Positions 6,225 through 7,092 of a stretch of 7,092 nt of DNA are shown here, piece after piece. The position numbers and the translations under genes are program-made. The notes under the pieces are model-generated. The model ran no database searches. It had not been told where the DNA came from and saw only the letters and a list, made by a program, of their open reading frames with translations. The stretch comes from Acidobacteriota bacterium. Its GTDB lineage: Bacteria; Acidobacteriota; Terriglobia; Versatilivoradales; Versatilivoraceae. How positions within the stretch are numbered: position 1 is the first letter of the stretch; the number at the start of each line of letters is the position of its first letter. The stretch spans positions 1-7,092 of the forward strand of contig JAPOZE010000253.1 in NCBI GenBank assembly GCA_026706225.1, given 5' to 3'.

Positions 6225-6971
6225 TCAGTTAAGCGGTTCCACCAAGCGGGGCAGGGTGCATCCGATTTCGTCCCGGATCACCAGGTCGGCCAGGCTGTCC
6301 AACGGGGTTTCGGTCCGGTTGAGGATGATGAGTCGGGCCCCCGACTGCTTGGCCAGGAGGGGAAGGGAGGCGGCCGGCTCCACCACCAGGGAGGAGCCCA
6401 CCGCCAGGAAGACTTCGCAGGCACGGGCGGCCCGCCGGGACCGGTCCAGCACTTCCAGGGGAAGGGACTGGCCGAAGGAAACGGTGGCGGGCTTGAGCAA
6501 ACCCGCGCAGTGGCTGCAGCGAGGCGCCGACTCGCCCTTGCGGACCCGCGCCACGGCCTCATCCATCGATATCCTTGTGCCGCACCCAAGGCAGGCCGCT
6601 TCGGCCGTGGTCCCGTGGAGCTCCAGGATCAACTCGCGGTCCAGGCCCGAACGCTGGTGGAGGCCGTCGATGTTCTGGGTGATCATGGCCAGCAGCTTGC
6701 CCTGGCGGGCCAGCTCGGCAAAGGCCAGGTGACCGGCGTTGGGCGCCGCGTCCCGCATGGCCGGCCAACTCTCCACCTTCTGCCGCCAGTATTCGACGCG
6801 GTCGGCTTCGTTGTCGAGAAAATCCTGGAAATAGACGGTGCGGTTGCGGGCCCAGACTCCGTTGGGACTGCGAAAATCGGGGATTCCCGACTCGGTCGAG
6901 ATGCCGGCTCCGGTAAAGCCGGTCACGGAGCGGCTCTCTCCGATCCACCGTCTGCCTTGTTGCAGGTCCAT
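6225..6971 (-). CDS. Sir2-family NAD-dependent protein deacylase (sirtuin)
   Basis: This 248-residue protein should remove acetyl or other acyl groups from lysines using NAD+, giving nicotinamide and O-acyl-ADP-ribose. The NAD-binding motifs GAGIST (21-26) and PDFRSP (31-36) are followed by TQNIDGLH (98-105), the catalytic His119 in ELHG, and a zinc ribbon of Cys127/Cys130 and Cys152/Cys155. GSSLVVEPA (192-200) and the LN at 217-218 complete the Rossmann fold. Length is typical of a bacterial sirtuin. The Tyr-x-x-Arg pair that marks desuccinylases such as E. coli CobB is not evident in the equivalent helix (EYWRQKVESW, 60-69), so deacetylation or another acyl preference is more likely; this is judged by eye. 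The ATG at 6971 has only a weak ribosome binding site, and 29 nt separate it from the DUF1501-like gene upstream, which suggests co-transcription. It ends 4 bp from the convergent dioxygenase. Confidence 0.94.
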   Translation of the reverse strand: MDLQQGRRWIGESRSVTGFTGAGISTESGIPDFRSPNGVWARNRTVYFQDFLDNEADRVEYWRQKVESWPAMRDAAPNAGHLAFAELARQGKLLAMITQNIDGLHQRSGLDRELILELHGTTAEAACLGCGTRISMDEAVARVRKGESAPRCSHCAGLLKPATVSFGQSLPLEVLDRSRRAARACEVFLAVGSSLVVEPAASLPLLAKQSGARLIILNRTETPLDSLADLVIRDEIGCTLPRLVEPLN

Positions 6972-7000
6972 CGGCTTAGCTCGAGGAGCGGTCAGGCGCC

Positions 7001-7092
7001 CTACGCCAGCACCGACCGGATAACCTCTCCCCGCACCCCGGTGAGGCGTTGGTCCAGCCCCTGGTAGAAGTAGGTGAGCCTGGTGTGGTCCA
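7001..7092 (-). CDS. C-terminal end of a DUF1501-like protein (cut by window edge)
   Basis: The frame ending in TAG at 7003-7001 gives 29 residues: DHTRLTYFYQGLDQRL, then TGVRGEVIRSVLA. From memory this matches the C-terminal tail of DUF1501 proteins, which usually reads 'LDHxRLTxxxxGRDxRLTDVxGxVVxxLLA'. DUF1501 proteins are sulfatase-like alkaline-phosphatase-superfamily proteins of unknown function, often exported and paired with DUF1800 or DUF1553 genes. Only this short tail is visible, so no catalytic residue can be checked. The two other minus frames of this edge give Pro/Gly-rich text without family resemblance, which supports this frame. It lies 29 nt upstream of the sirtuin on the same strand. 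Confidence 0.6.
   Translation of the reverse strand, partial: DHTRLTYFYQGLDQRLTGVRGEVIRSVLA

Noticed and set aside
6559..7067. Other open frames over the sirtuin gene on both strands
   Set aside because: They overlap an intact sirtuin with all catalytic and zinc-binding residues, and their translations have no motifs.
1..7092. CRISPR array, tRNA, rRNA, insertion sequence or phage genes
   Set aside because: I found no regularly spaced direct repeats with unique spacers, no cloverleaf-like segment, no rRNA stretch and no transposase, integrase or structural phage protein.

Overview
The window is GC-rich DNA from a bacterium with an outer membrane, shown by a large TonB-dependent receptor. A DUF1501-type C-terminus, an ACSF3/MatB-like malonyl-CoA synthetase, a TauD-type dioxygenase and a CACAAA-type intergenic repeat together resemble environmental Acidobacteriota-like genomes. 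That placement is a low-confidence inference, because no ribosomal or other marker gene is present.

Layout from left to right. (1) Positions 1-361, minus strand: the N-terminal 120 residues of a D-isomer-specific 2-hydroxyacid dehydrogenase, cut by the window edge. (2) Positions 362-651: a gap with no gene, holding a 76-bp element (505-580) made of two inverted arms, each with three CACAAA-type units. (3) Positions 652-2145, minus: an AMP-forming acyl-CoA synthetase of the malonyl-CoA synthetase type. (4) Positions 2205-5234, minus: a 1009-residue TonB-dependent outer-membrane receptor, 59 nt upstream of the synthetase and probably co-transcribed with it. (5) Positions 5235-5392: a 158-bp divergent control region with a perfect TATAAT and two small dyads. 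(6) Positions 5393-6220, plus: a TauD/TfdA-family Fe(II)/2-oxoglutarate dioxygenase. (7) Positions 6225-6971, minus: a Sir2-family NAD-dependent deacylase, converging on the dioxygenase with only 4 bp between the stop codons. (8) Positions 7001-7092, minus: the last 29 codons of a DUF1501-like protein, 29 nt upstream of the sirtuin.

How the genes may work together (inference). The receptor and the dioxygenase share one control region. The receptor would import a scarce ligand across the outer membrane, the dioxygenase could oxidise a substrate in the cytoplasm, and the synthetase would activate malonate or a related short dicarboxylate with CoA. The sirtuin is a plausible partner of the synthetase because the synthetase carries the PX4GK motif known from lysine-acylated AMP-forming CoA ligases. 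Neither the ligand nor the dioxygenase substrate can be read from the sequence. I see no phage, IS element, CRISPR array, tRNA or rRNA. The genes belong to known families, and the more unusual signals are the intergenic repeat, the divergent promoter region and the receptor's paired cysteines.
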